64,000 nucleotides of DNA, taken from contig NZ_CP107852.1 in assembly GCF_036346875.1 (NCBI RefSeq), positions 5,952,001 to 6,016,000 on the forward strand. The letters run 5' to 3'. The stretch is from Nocardia sp. NBC_00508. Its GTDB lineage: Bacteria; Actinomycetota; Actinomycetes; Mycobacteriales; Mycobacteriaceae. This document shows positions 32,742 to 42,143 of the stretch, piece after piece. The notes beneath the pieces are model-generated. The model was not told the origin of the DNA, ran no database searches, and worked only from the letters and a program-made list of their open reading frames with translations. Within the stretch, counting starts at the first letter, position 1. The number at the start of each line of letters is the position of its first letter. A program made the position numbers and the translations under genes.

Positions 32742-33853
32742 TCTCGCTCAGCGCCCGAGACATGAACGGTCAAGGGCGGAAAACCATTGAAGGACACCGA
32801 CGAATAGCTCGCGGTATAGGCGCCGGTGTCGGGGATTCGAATGCGATCACCGGCTCGCAACGTGGTCGGTAGGAGGACTCGCGTGCGTTGATACAGTACA
32901 TCGTCGCCGTCGCAGGTCGGACCGGCTACCACCGCCTCGTCGACGGGGTCGCCGTCCCGGTCGGTGACGAACCGGTAGGCGATGTACTCGTTCTCGGTCT
33001 CGGCCATTCCGTTGTAGCGGCCGATGTCGAGATACACCCAGCGTCGTCCGTCCGGCGCGGTGCGGACGCCGACGACCTCGGCGTGAATCGTGCCCGCCGA
33101 ACCGACCAGCGCGCGGCCCGGTTCGACGACCAATCCGGTTTTCCCGGAAAGGAATTCGGCCGCGGCGTGGTTCACCGCCGCGGCGATCTCACCCAGTGCG
33201 GGGGCGGAATCGGCGTAGGAGATCGGCAGCCCACCGCCGATGTTCACCCAGCCGACCGGAATGTCCTTGTCCGCCAACGCTTCCACGATCCGGCCCGCCT
33301 GTTCGATGCCGATCCGCCACGCGGTGGGGTCCAGTTGCTGGGAGCCGACGTGGAAGTACGGTCCGGTGACCACCAGCCCGAGATCCCTGGCCCGGACCAG
33401 CAGCCGGAACGCCTCGCCCGGGGTGCAGCCGAACTTCGTGCCGAACGGGGTGCGCGACTCCGGCGCCGAAGCGAGGAAGCGGCACTCCACCTCGGAGCCG
33501 GGCGCGTGCTCGGCGATCCGCAGCAAATCGTCTTCGGTGTCGAAGGCGAAGCGGCGTACGCCCTGCGCGTAGGCCAGGGCGATGTGGGCGCCCTTCTTGA
33601 TCGGGTTGCCGTAGCACAAACGTTCCGGCGCCACCCCGAGCCCGAGGCACAGGTCGATCTCGCCGATGCTGGCGACGTCGAACTCCGCGCCCTCCTCGCC
33701 GAGCAGGCGCACGATCTCCGGCACCGGGCTCGCCTTGACGGCGAAGCGGATCCGCGTCGCGGCGCCCCGGTCCCCGGACAAGGCGGCATCGAGCGCGCGG
33801 TAATTTTCGCGGACACGCTCGGGGTGGATGACAAGGTACGGCGATTCGGGCAT
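32738..33853 (-). CDS. Ornithine/lysine/diamino-acid decarboxylase (fold III, PLP)
   Basis: A 371-residue PLP enzyme of the alanine-racemase fold that would produce a diamine for the fused SpeD-SpeE protein. It has the PLP lysine in RFAVKASP (about residue 40), HVGSQQLD, GGGLPISY, EPGRALVG and the active-site cysteine in GPTCDGDDVLYQ, which pairs across the dimer. Whether it prefers ornithine, lysine or another diamino acid cannot be read from sequence alone. It opens the two-gene polyamine operon. Confidence 0.9.
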   Translation of the reverse strand: MPESPYLVIHPERVRENYRALDAALSGDRGAATRIRFAVKASPVPEIVRLLGEEGAEFDVASIGEIDLCLGLGVAPERLCYGNPIKKGAHIALAYAQGVRRFAFDTEDDLLRIAEHAPGSEVECRFLASAPESRTPFGTKFGCTPGEAFRLLVRARDLGLVVTGPYFHVGSQQLDPTAWRIGIEQAGRIVEALADKDIPVGWVNIGGGLPISYADSAPALGEIAAAVNHAAAEFLSGKTGLVVEPGRALVGSAGTIHAEVVGVRTAPDGRRWVYLDIGRYNGMAETENEYIAYRFVTDRDGDPVDEAVVAGPTCDGDDVLYQRTRVLLPTTLRAGDRIRIPDTGAYTASYSSVSFNGFPPLTVHVSGAERE

Positions 33854-34015
33854 AGTTGATCTTTCGCTTGGGCAGCGGGGGAGAGAGTATCAGCGGCCCC
33901 TACCCAGAAACGAATCCGTCAAACCTTGGATTCGCCGCAGAGTCGCCGAACCCCGTCCTGATGCCGGGATCGAATGCTGACCTGCGTGGATGCGGGACCG
34001 GCAGGCGGTGCGGGC

Positions 34016-36523
34016 TCAGCCGGCGGACACCGTGACATCGTCGAAGACGACCTCGCCGGCGGCGTCGGACTCGGCGAGATCGACCACCGCGTCGATCGAC
34101 CAGCCATGGTCGCCCGCCGGGTCCTCGAGCACTTGCCGCACCTGCCAGAATCCCGGTCTTCGTTCCACCTGGAACAGCTGCGGGCCCCTGGCGTCGGGGC
34201 CGATTCCGATCCGCTCGTACTCCGCGAAATAGTCGGCCAGCGCGTCCGCCCAGTCCAGGCCCGGGCTCAGCTCGGCGAGGTCGTCCCAACGCCGTAGCGC
34301 GGCCAGTTCGACGCGGCGGAACATCGCGTTACGGACCATGACCCGGAAGGCGCGCTCGTTCGCGGAGATCGGGCGCACCGTCTCCGCACCGAAGGCGACC
34401 TGATCGGCGTCGGTCTCCGCGCCGGGATTGGTCAGCTGTTCCCATTCGTCCAGCAGACTCGAATCCACTTGGCGGACAAGCTCGCCGAGCCACTCGGTGA
34501 TGTCGTCGAGTTCCTCGGTGCGCGCGGACTCGGGCACCGTGCGCCGCAGCGCGCGGTAGGCGTCGGCAAGGTAGCGCAGCACCACGCCCTCCGAGCGGGC
34601 CAGCTCATAGAAGGAGATCAGCTCGGCGAAGGTCATGGCGCGCTCGATCATGTCGCGCACCACCGACTTCGGCGCGGGCGCGAACTCCGACACCCACGGA
34701 TGCCCGGCGCGGTAGGTCTCGTAGGCCGGTTCGATCAGCTCGGCCAGCGGCTTGGGCCAGGTCACCTCTTCGAGCAGTTCCATCCGCTCGTCGTAGTCGA
34801 TGCCGTCGGCTTTCATCTCGGCGATTGCCTCCCCGCGCGCCTTGTGCTGCTGGGCCATCAGCAGCTGGCGCGGATCCTCCAACGTGGATTCGATGAGCGA
34901 CACTACGTCGAGGGTATAGCTCGGAGAGTCTTTGTCCAGCAGCTCCAGCGCGGCCAGCGCGAACGGCGACAGCGGCTGGTCGAGCGCGAAGTCCCGCTGC
35001 AGGTCGACGGTCAAGCGGGCGCGGCGGCCGTGCGCGTCCGGTTCCGGCAGCTGCTGGACCACCCCGGCGTCGCGCAGCGCGCGATAGAGCCGGATGGCGC
35101 GCAGGATGTGCCTGCGCTGGGCCGGCCGCGGTTCGTGATTGTCCTCGAGCAGGTGGCGCATGGCGTCGAAACAGTTGCCCGGCCGGGCGATCACGTTCAG
35201 CAGCATGGCGTTGGTGACGGCGAAGCGCGACACCATCGGCTCCGGCTGGGCCGTGACCAGGCGGTCGAAGGTGTCCTCGCTCCAAGAGACGAAGCCTTCC
35301 GGCGGCTTGCGCCGCTGCACCTTGCGCTGTTTCTTCGGGTCGTCGCCCGCCTTGGCCAGCAGCCGGGTGTTCTCCACCTCGTGGTCGGGGGCCTGCACCA
35401 CGACCGTGCCCATGGTGTCGTAGCCCGCGCGGCCCGCGCGACCCGCGATCTGGTGGAACTCACGGGCTTTCAACCGTCGGGTACGCACGCCGTCGAACTT
35501 GGTCAGACCGGTGAGCAGCACCGTGCGGATCGGCACGTTGATACCGACGCCCAAGGTGTCGGTGCCGCACACCACCTTCAGCAGCCCGTCCTGGGCGAGT
35601 CGCTCCACCAGGCGGCGGTATTTCGGCAGCATGCCCGCGTGATGGACGCCGATGCCGTGCCGGATCAGCCGGGACAGCGTCTTGCCGAAGCCCGCCGCGA
35701 ACCGGAACTCGCCCAGCGCCGCGGCGATCGCGTCCTTCTCGGCGCGGGTGGCGAAGTTCACGCTGGTCAGCGCCTGCGCACGCTCCAGCGCGGCGGCCTG
35801 GGTGAAGTGCACCACGTAGACCGGCGCCTGGTGCGTGGTGACCAGTTCTTCCAGGGTCTCGGTGATGGAGGTGCGGGCGTAGGAGAAGCTCAGCGGCACC
35901 GGGCGCTCGGTGCCCGCGACGATCGCGGTGGAGCGGCCGGTCCGGCGCTGCAGGTCACGGGCGAAGAAGTCGACATCGCCGAGCGTCGCCGACATGAGCA
36001 GGAACTGGGCCCGGGGCAGTTCCAGCAGCGGGACCTGCCACGCCCAGCCTCGGTCGGGATCGGCGTAGAAGTGGAACTCGTCCATCACGACTTGGCCGAC
36101 GGCGGCGTCCGCGCCCTCGCGCAGCGCCAGATTGGCCAGGATTTCCGCGGTGGCGCAGATGATCGGCGCCTCCGGGTTCACCGCGGCGTCACCGGTGACC
36201 ATGCCGACGCGCTCGGCGCCGAACACCTCGCAGAGGGCGAAGAATTTCTCGCTCACCAGCGCCTTGATCGGCGCGGTGTAGTAGGTGCGTATGCCCTGGG
36301 TGAGGGCGAAAAGGTGTGCGCCGACCGCGACCAGCGATTTTCCGGAACCGGTTGGCGTGGCGAGGATGACGTTCGATCCGGACGCCAGCTCCAGCAGCGC
36401 TTCGTCCTGGGCCGGATACAGCGGGGTGCCCTGCTCGGCGGCCCACATCCCGAACGACTCGTACAGCGCATCGGCGTCGGTCCCCGGGATGTCGAGCAGT
36501 TCGGTCAGATCCACTCCGACCAC
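34016..36523 (-). CDS. Ski2-like DEAD/DEAH helicase with DUF3516-type C-terminus
   Basis: An 835-residue superfamily 2 helicase. Walker A is ATPTGSGKS (about residues 54-62), the DEAH-box variant is DEFHFYAD, SAT is in LMSATLGD, motif V region in CGTDTLGVGINVPIRTVLL and motif VI in HQIAGRAGRAGYD. The C-terminal half lacks other known domains and corresponds to the DUF3516 region seen in actinobacterial helicases. The start could be the ATG at 36523 or a GTG three codons on. It probably acts on RNA or structured DNA; no partner gene suggests a specific pathway. A short hairpin at 33911-33934 lies downstream. Confidence 0.9.
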   Translation of the reverse strand: MVGVDLTELLDIPGTDADALYESFGMWAAEQGTPLYPAQDEALLELASGSNVILATPTGSGKSLVAVGAHLFALTQGIRTYYTAPIKALVSEKFFALCEVFGAERVGMVTGDAAVNPEAPIICATAEILANLALREGADAAVGQVVMDEFHFYADPDRGWAWQVPLLELPRAQFLLMSATLGDVDFFARDLQRRTGRSTAIVAGTERPVPLSFSYARTSITETLEELVTTHQAPVYVVHFTQAAALERAQALTSVNFATRAEKDAIAAALGEFRFAAGFGKTLSRLIRHGIGVHHAGMLPKYRRLVERLAQDGLLKVVCGTDTLGVGINVPIRTVLLTGLTKFDGVRTRRLKAREFHQIAGRAGRAGYDTMGTVVVQAPDHEVENTRLLAKAGDDPKKQRKVQRRKPPEGFVSWSEDTFDRLVTAQPEPMVSRFAVTNAMLLNVIARPGNCFDAMRHLLEDNHEPRPAQRRHILRAIRLYRALRDAGVVQQLPEPDAHGRRARLTVDLQRDFALDQPLSPFALAALELLDKDSPSYTLDVVSLIESTLEDPRQLLMAQQHKARGEAIAEMKADGIDYDERMELLEEVTWPKPLAELIEPAYETYRAGHPWVSEFAPAPKSVVRDMIERAMTFAELISFYELARSEGVVLRYLADAYRALRRTVPESARTEELDDITEWLGELVRQVDSSLLDEWEQLTNPGAETDADQVAFGAETVRPISANERAFRVMVRNAMFRRVELAALRRWDDLAELSPGLDWADALADYFAEYERIGIGPDARGPQLFQVERRPGFWQVRQVLEDPAGDHGWSIDAVVDLAESDAAGEVVFDDVTVSAG

Positions 36524-36584
36524 CCTACGGCCTCGCTATCGGCGGCTCGTGCAGGGGCGATCGGTACTCCGACCGCGCCGGAGG

Positions 36585-37529
36585 TCAGTCCTGCTCGTCC
36601 TTGTCGTCGCCGTTGTAGCCGCCCTGCTCGGCGAGGAATCGTTCGAACTCGGCGCCCAGCTCGTCACCGCTGGGCAGCTCGCCGTCACCGACCAGCAGAC
36701 TCGACTGGCGCTCCTGCGCGGTGACGAAGCTGTCGTACTGCCGCTCCAAGGCGTGCACTACCGTCTCCACCTCGACATTGCCCGCGATGTGCTCGTTGAC
36801 CTGTTCGCGCACGCGTGCGGCGGCCTCACCGAGCGCGGCCAGCGGAAATTCCAGGCCCGCGTTGTCGGCGACGTTCTCGAGCAGGGTCTGCGCGGCCTCC
36901 GGGTAGGCGGTCTGCGCCAGGTAGTGCGGGACGTGCACCGAGAAGCCGACCGACTCGTGGCCGTGCTGGGCCATCCGGAACTCCAGCAGTGACGAGGCAC
37001 TGCCCGGCACCTGGAGTTCGCCCGGCCACCGCTGATGCTCGGAGATCAGATCGCGATTCGAGGAATGCGCGGTCACCCCGAGCGGGCGGGTGTGCGGAAT
37101 CGCCATGGGAATCGCGCTCAGCCCGATGCTGCGCCGCACGCCGAGCTGTTCGGCGAGCAGGCGCACCGCGGTGGTGAACTTTTCCCAGCGCAGGTCCGGT
37201 TCCAGGCCCGAGAGCAACAGGAACGGGGTACCCGCGGTGTCGCGCAGCGCCCAGAGGTTGAGTTCCGGCTCGGCGTACTCGGAGAAATGATCGGTCTTGA
37301 ACGTCATGAGCGGGCGCCGCGAGCGGTAGTCCAGCAGCTCGTCCACATCGAACGAGGCGACCAGTTCGCTTTCGAGGCTCTCGCGCAGGTGCGTGGTGGC
37401 CAGGCGCACCGCGTGTCCGGCGTCGGTGAAGCCTTCCAGTCCGTGCACCAGGACCGGGCCCGCGCCGTCGGCGGACGACAGCTGCGGAGCGGGGAACTCC
37501 AGTTCGTACATTCGCGACTCGTAGTCCAT
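36585..37529 (-). CDS. PAC2-family protein
   Basis: A 314-residue protein of the proteasome assembly chaperone 2 family (ATP-grasp-like PAC2 domain), typical of actinobacteria and related to mycobacterial Rv2714/Rv2125. The core is ADGAGPVLVHGLEGFTDAG at the N-terminus and LSAIPMAIPHTRPLGV in the middle, ending in a Glu/Asp-rich tail. The ATG at 37529 is preceded by AGGAAGGAG at 37536-37544. It lies 61 bases upstream of the helicase in the same direction. Role in actinobacteria not established. Confidence 0.9.
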   Translation of the reverse strand: MDYESRMYELEFPAPQLSSADGAGPVLVHGLEGFTDAGHAVRLATTHLRESLESELVASFDVDELLDYRSRRPLMTFKTDHFSEYAEPELNLWALRDTAGTPFLLLSGLEPDLRWEKFTTAVRLLAEQLGVRRSIGLSAIPMAIPHTRPLGVTAHSSNRDLISEHQRWPGELQVPGSASSLLEFRMAQHGHESVGFSVHVPHYLAQTAYPEAAQTLLENVADNAGLEFPLAALGEAAARVREQVNEHIAGNVEVETVVHALERQYDSFVTAQERQSSLLVGDGELPSGDELGAEFERFLAEQGGYNGDDKDEQD

Positions 37530-37807
37530 CGCGTACTCCTTCCTGCGCGGTTCCTGCGGCTCGGACGCGCACCTCACGCGCCAGTGTGGTTGCCTGCCCG
37601 ATCGTTCGCCACCAGTGGTGGTAGTGCGGGATGAGCAGTCGGCCGAGACGGGGACCACTGTCCATTGTCCCCTATGCCGATCACGGTCAGCGTGCACGGC
37701 CGGACACCGACCCGTACTCCGAGGCAACAGCATCGGCGGCCCGCGCATTCCCGGCCCGGCGGCGTGGCATCTCCGGCTGCGCGCCGGGAGTTTGGCACAG
37801 TGAGTGC

Positions 37808-38512
37808 GTGACGATGGCGGATTCGACGCGCAGGCGACTGGGCTGGACGATGCCCGTCGTGTGCGCCATCCTGCTCGCCGGGTGCGGGTCGACGGTGCCG
37901 GGACGCCCCGCTTCGTCGGCGCCGACCACGGTGACCCGGCAGGTGAGCGCCGAACTGCCGACGCTGCTGCCGGATCCGGAGCAGTTCCCCGCGGGGTATC
38001 CCGCGGTGGTGCTGCCGCAGGAGGCCGTGGCCCAGGCGGCAGGCGATCTGGACGGCATGGGACGCGGTGCCAGTGTGCAGCCCGCCCGGTGCGTACCGCC
38101 GCAGCAGGATTTCGGACCTGATCGGACGGCGATGGCGGTCGGTACGGACGAGGCCACGCGGGCCACGTTGACCGTCGAATTGGCACGCACCGACGAGCCG
38201 TTGGCATCGTTGCGCGCCAGGCTGGCGCACTGCGGATCGGTGCGGGTGACTCGCGCGGGCGCCACGACCACGGTGCTGACCGAGATGGATGCGCCGCCAC
38301 CGGCCGACGCCGACGATACCGTGGCGCTGCGCAGGACCGTGCGGCCGGAGTCGGGCGGTCCCGGGCTGACCCAATCCATGCGGACACTCCTCGCCCAGCT
38401 CGGGGATGTGCGAATCTCGGTGACGTACATGTCCTTCGACGACGGGGAACCGGATACTGCTTCGCTGGACGCACTGTTCTCGACGGCCGTGCTAAAGGTG
38501 CGACAGGGGTAG
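37808..38512 (+). CDS. Putative lipoprotein
   Basis: A 234-residue protein with a lipoprotein signal: basic start (STRRRLGWTM), hydrophobic stretch and lipobox LLAGC at about residue 23, followed by GSTVPGRPASSAPTTVT. The mature part is soluble, with two cysteines that could pair (PARCVPPQ and LAHCGSV), recalling the extracellular sensor-type domains of mycobacterial lipoproteins and PknH. The start could be the GTG at 37808 or the ATG at 37814. Function unknown. It stands alone between PAC2 (divergent) and a DUF4192-like gene. Confidence 0.8.
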   Translation: MTMADSTRRRLGWTMPVVCAILLAGCGSTVPGRPASSAPTTVTRQVSAELPTLLPDPEQFPAGYPAVVLPQEAVAQAAGDLDGMGRGASVQPARCVPPQQDFGPDRTAMAVGTDEATRATLTVELARTDEPLASLRARLAHCGSVRVTRAGATTTVLTEMDAPPPADADDTVALRRTVRPESGGPGLTQSMRTLLAQLGDVRISVTYMSFDDGEPDTASLDALFSTAVLKVRQG

Positions 38513-38688
38513 TGGCGGCTGATCCTGGACCGGCCCCGGCGGCACGGTAGCAGCCTCCACCGACATCGATCGCGGTCGCTACGGCCACGTAGGCGGATCG
38601 TGCACAACACGAAGCGAATTCCCCAGGCAGGCCGAAACCGCCAGGTCGTCGCCGGTTGATCGAGAGCGCGGACCGGCAGACTCGGCGC

Positions 38689-40065
38689 ATGACCACTTCC
38701 GCGACACCCTTTCCCGCTCCTGAACCGGTCGATTCCGAGCCCGCGGACCGGCGCAGCGCGCTCCGGCCGGGCCTGCGTAGCCGACGTGCGTCGACCTGCC
38801 CCGCTTCTTCCGGTGCCGCACGACCCGGCTCTGTCGATGCCGTTGCGCGGAGGACGTTGTCGAAGACAACGGAAGCCAGGGCAACCGTGGCGGCCGATGG
38901 GCCTACCCACGTCGATCCGGCTCGACAAGCCCGGTGTCGCGACGAGCCTCCGCCCTTCGTCCGGGATGTGCCGGAACACGCTGTGTGCGTGGACGATCCG
39001 GGCGAACTGATTGCTGCCGTACCAGCGATGCTGGGGTTCACTCCGGAGCGGTCGGTGGTGGTGCTGGTCCTGCGTCATGGAGTCGGGCACGCCGCGGTGG
39101 TCGACGCGGTGGTGCGGTTCGACCTGGATTCGCCCGAAGGACGGCGGGTGCGGTCCGGGACGCTGGCCGCGGCCGTCACCCGGATCTGCGGACACGAGCG
39201 GGCCGAAGTACTGGCGGTCCTGGTCGACGATCGCGCCGAAGAACCTGAAGCCCACCCCGACCGCCATCGCTGCGCCGCCGGACGATTCGACGTGCTGGTC
39301 GGCGCACTGGGTAGACGCTTGGCGATGTCCGACATCGCGCTCGCCGGGGTATGGGTAGTACGCGAGATCGCCGCTGGGCAGCGCTGGTGGACGCTGGCGG
39401 GGCCGGACCAGCGGGGAGCGCTCCGGGATCCGGCCTCCTCGATGGTCGCACTGACCCATGTGCTGGACGGCAGGCCGATCCGCGGCTCCCGCTCCGAACT
39501 CGCCGAATTGGTCGTGGTGGATCCGTCGGCGCGTACCGAAGTGGCGGCACACTTGGATAATGCGCTTGCCCTCGCCCGGGAGCGCTATGCGCGGGCCGCG
39601 CGTCGTGGTGATCCGAACGAATACAGCAGGCAGGCGCTCGACTACGTGCTGTGGCAGATCGCCAACGTCGCGTCCGGCACGGCGCTGATGGCGCCCGAAC
39701 TCGCGAAACTGGCTGCCGCCCTGCGTGATCGGGCCGTCCGGGACACGATGTTCGCCTTGGCCGTCGGCGATCATGCCGCCGCGGCTGAGGCGCTGTGGGG
39801 AGCGCTGACCCGCGCACTGTCCGGTCCGGATCGCGCCGAAGCGGCGGCGCTGCTCGGCTACAGCGCATATGTTCGCGGTGACGGGCCGCTGGCGGGCATC
39901 GCCTTGGAGGCCGCGCTCGAGGCGGATCCGGGACATTCGATGGCGGTGTTGCTCGATACCTCATTGCGTCTGGGGATGCGTCCGGAACAGTTGCGGCGAC
40001 TGGCCCGCAGCGGCTACCAGACCGCCGCGGACCTGGGCGTCGACCTCGGCACGCCGGCGCCGTGA
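38689..40065 (+). CDS. DUF4192-like protein
   Basis: A 458-residue soluble protein. The first 95 residues are low complexity and hydrophilic. The DUF4192-like core starts with DDPGELIAAVPAMLGFTPE and continues with SVVVLVLRHG, the AVLVDDRAEE segment and the C-terminal GYSAYVRGDGPLAGIALEAALEADP, typical of this actinobacterial family. Function unknown; the family is usually adjacent to DNA-related genes. The ATG at 38689 was taken because the family begins near it. Confidence 0.85.
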   Translation: MTTSATPFPAPEPVDSEPADRRSALRPGLRSRRASTCPASSGAARPGSVDAVARRTLSKTTEARATVAADGPTHVDPARQARCRDEPPPFVRDVPEHAVCVDDPGELIAAVPAMLGFTPERSVVVLVLRHGVGHAAVVDAVVRFDLDSPEGRRVRSGTLAAAVTRICGHERAEVLAVLVDDRAEEPEAHPDRHRCAAGRFDVLVGALGRRLAMSDIALAGVWVVREIAAGQRWWTLAGPDQRGALRDPASSMVALTHVLDGRPIRGSRSELAELVVVDPSARTEVAAHLDNALALARERYARAARRGDPNEYSRQALDYVLWQIANVASGTALMAPELAKLAAALRDRAVRDTMFALAVGDHAAAAEALWGALTRALSGPDRAEAAALLGYSAYVRGDGPLAGIALEAALEADPGHSMAVLLDTSLRLGMRPEQLRRLARSGYQTAADLGVDLGTPAP

Positions 40066-40262
40066 ACACGCTGGGCGTGTGGGGTGCCGAGTCGGCGGCG
40101 CGTCATTACCGGAACGAGATTTCGGACTACCGCACCGAGGGTCGCGTAATCCACGCTTCGTCCGGAAGCCCGTTGCCCGCACCGCGGCGTCGGCTCGGCC
40201 GGACCGGTGTGGTTGCGCCCGCCCGAGCCGGTGTGTGGCTGACTCGGGCGGTGCGGCGCCGG

Positions 40263-41243
40263 CTACTGTGCGCTGTGCGCGCGGGAACCGAGCGACTGGA
40301 GGAAAGCCCGGGCGTCGGTGACGATCTCGTCGAGGTCGTTGTGCTCGGGCCGCCAGCCGAGTTCGGCGATGGCGCGCTCGCTGGAGGCGATCAGCGTCGC
40401 CGGGTCGCCGGGACGGCGCGGTGCGTCCTGCGCGGCGATCGGCAGACCGGTGACGCGCTCACACGCCGAGATCACTTCGCGCACGGAGAATCCGGTACCA
40501 CTGCCGAGGTTGTAGATCCGGTGGGTGCCGCCTTCCGCGCTCGCCAGGGCCAGCAGATGGGCCTGGGCCAGATCGCGGATGTGGATGTAGTCGCGGACCG
40601 CCGTGCCGTCCGGGGTGGGCCAGTCGGTGCCGAAGACCGAGATCGCCTTGCGGTGCCCGGCCGCGACCTGCAGCACCAGCGGGATGAGATGCGTTTCCAC
40701 CACCCGGTTCTCGCCGAGACCACCGTAGGCGCCCGCGACGTTGAAATACCGCAGGCTGGTCGCCGCCAGCCCGTGCGCGATCGCATAGGAGGTGATGGCA
40801 TGGTCGATGGCCAGCTTCGACGCGCCGTACGGATTTGTCGGCCGGGCCGGGGCGTCCTCCGTAATCGGCACCTGCTCCGGTTCCCCGTAGACGGCCGCGG
40901 TCGAGGAGAAGACCAGCCGCGGAGTGCCCGCGCGGCGCATCGCCTCCAGCAGCTCGAACGTCTTCACCACGTTGCCGTGCCAGTACTTCTCCGGCTGCTG
41001 CACCGACTCGCCGACCAGCGACTGTGCCGCGAAATGCAGGACACCGTCGAAGTTTTCGGCCGCCAGCAACGCAGGAGCGGCCACCGCGACGTCGCCCTCG
41101 ACGAAGCGGGCGCCGGAGGGCACGCCGTCGGCGTTGCCCGTGGACAGGTCGTCGACCACGACGACCTCGTGCCCGGCTTCGAGCAGAACCTGTGCGCAGA
41201 CGCCGCCGACATAGCCCGCGCCACCCGTGACCAGAAGTTTCAC
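40263..41243 (-). CDS. galE: UDP-glucose 4-epimerase
   Basis: Interconverts UDP-glucose and UDP-galactose for cell-wall galactan. The 326-residue SDR-type epimerase has the NAD motif VTGGAGYVGG, the catalytic serine and YGASKLAID (YxxxK), the SSTAAVYG segment and the C-terminal LGWRPEHNDLDEIV. It lies three bases downstream of ideR, so the two are one operon, with galE last. Confidence 0.95.
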   Translation of the reverse strand: MKLLVTGGAGYVGGVCAQVLLEAGHEVVVVDDLSTGNADGVPSGARFVEGDVAVAAPALLAAENFDGVLHFAAQSLVGESVQQPEKYWHGNVVKTFELLEAMRRAGTPRLVFSSTAAVYGEPEQVPITEDAPARPTNPYGASKLAIDHAITSYAIAHGLAATSLRYFNVAGAYGGLGENRVVETHLIPLVLQVAAGHRKAISVFGTDWPTPDGTAVRDYIHIRDLAQAHLLALASAEGGTHRIYNLGSGTGFSVREVISACERVTGLPIAAQDAPRRPGDPATLIASSERAIAELGWRPEHNDLDEIVTDARAFLQSLGSRAHSAQ

Positions 41244-41246
41244 GCG

Positions 41247-41933
41247 TCAGACCAGCTTCACCTGGACAGCGTGCGCCATCTCGTCCGACAGCTCGAAACC
41301 GTCGTGCCCCGGCACGGTGATGACGACCGAGCCCGGCTTGTTCTCGACGGTGACGCGCGCGTCCGGCACGACGCCCGCCTCGCGCAGCCGGCCGATGACC
41401 TCCGGGTCGGTCTGGATGTGCTCGGCGAGCCTGCGCACGACCACGGCGTGCACCTGCCCCTGCGGCAGATCCGACAGCCGTACCAGTTTCTCGTCGGTGG
41501 CGGCGGGCGGCACGACGCCCAGTTCGTCCAGACCCGGGATGGGGTTGCCGTACGGGGACGTGGTGGGGTGGTTGAGGACCTCGACGAGGCGTCGTTCGAC
41601 GTCCTCGCTCATCACGTGCTCCCAGCGACAGGCCTCCGCGTGCACGTTCTGCCAGTCGAGTCCGATGATGTCGACGAGCAGCCGTTCGGCCAGCCGATGC
41701 TTGCGCATGACGGCCACCGCCATGCTGCGACCCTTCTCGGTCAGCTCCAGATGACGGTCTCCGGCGACCAGCAGCAGCCCGTCGCGCTCCATCCGCGCGA
41801 CCGTCTGGCTCACCGTCGGGCCACTCTGCTCGAGGCGCTCGGCGATCCGGGCGCGCAGGGGCACCACGCCCTCCTCCTCGAGGTCGTAGATGGTACGGAG
41901 ATACATCTCCGTGGTGTCGACCAGATCCTTCAC
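41247..41933 (-). CDS. ideR: Iron-dependent regulator IdeR (DtxR family)
   Basis: Fe(II)-dependent repressor of siderophore genes and activator of iron-storage genes. The 228-residue protein has a DNA-binding N-terminal domain (TTEMYLRTIYDLEEEGVVPL, SGPTVSQTVARMERDGLL), the metal-ligand segment (HRLAERLLVDII, CRWEHVMSEDVE) and a C-terminal SH3-like domain. sigB lies further downstream of the acuC-pat pair, not directly adjacent as in mycobacteria. Confidence 0.96.
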   Translation of the reverse strand: MKDLVDTTEMYLRTIYDLEEEGVVPLRARIAERLEQSGPTVSQTVARMERDGLLLVAGDRHLELTEKGRSMAVAVMRKHRLAERLLVDIIGLDWQNVHAEACRWEHVMSEDVERRLVEVLNHPTTSPYGNPIPGLDELGVVPPAATDEKLVRLSDLPQGQVHAVVVRRLAEHIQTDPEVIGRLREAGVVPDARVTVENKPGSVVITVPGHDGFELSDEMAHAVQVKLV

Positions 41934-42099
41934 CTGTTAACCCCTTCGTCGGCACGAATTCTACCCACGCACGCCGACACCGCCGTATGCCGGATCGTGT
42001 CGCTCCGCGCTGCGCACGACATCTCCGGCGGCGCCGCGGGTACCCGCTCGGCGCACGGCAGACAGCCGTGGTCGCACTTGCTTGTATTTGTACTGCATA

Positions 42100-42109
42100 G
42101 GAACGTTCC
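42100..42109. promoter_or_regulatory. 10-bp palindrome in the ideR-acuC divergent region
   Basis: GGAACGTTCC is a perfect palindrome 34 bases before the acuC start. The 210-base region between ideR and acuC holds no gene; this is its most striking possible operator. Confidence 0.35.
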
Positions 42110-42143
42110 GCGGGGTCCCATGCTTCCCGCTAGCGTTGCGAGT

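Noticed and set aside
33911..33934. Terminator for the DUF3516-type helicase gene
   Set aside because: A seven-base-pair stem with a ten-base loop and an A-rich loop is weak, and no U run follows. It was mentioned under the helicase but not called a feature.
34469..36724. Very long open frame (751 codons) on the + strand
   Set aside because: It is antisense to the Ski2-like helicase and has no family motifs; high GC leaves few stops in alternative frames. Similar long antisense frames over pat (43000-45663), hypF and HrpA were rejected for the same reason.
41934..42143. IdeR box (TTAGGTTAGGCTAACCTAA type) upstream of ideR or acuC
   Set aside because: No sequence close to the consensus was found; only the unrelated palindrome GGAACGTTCC.
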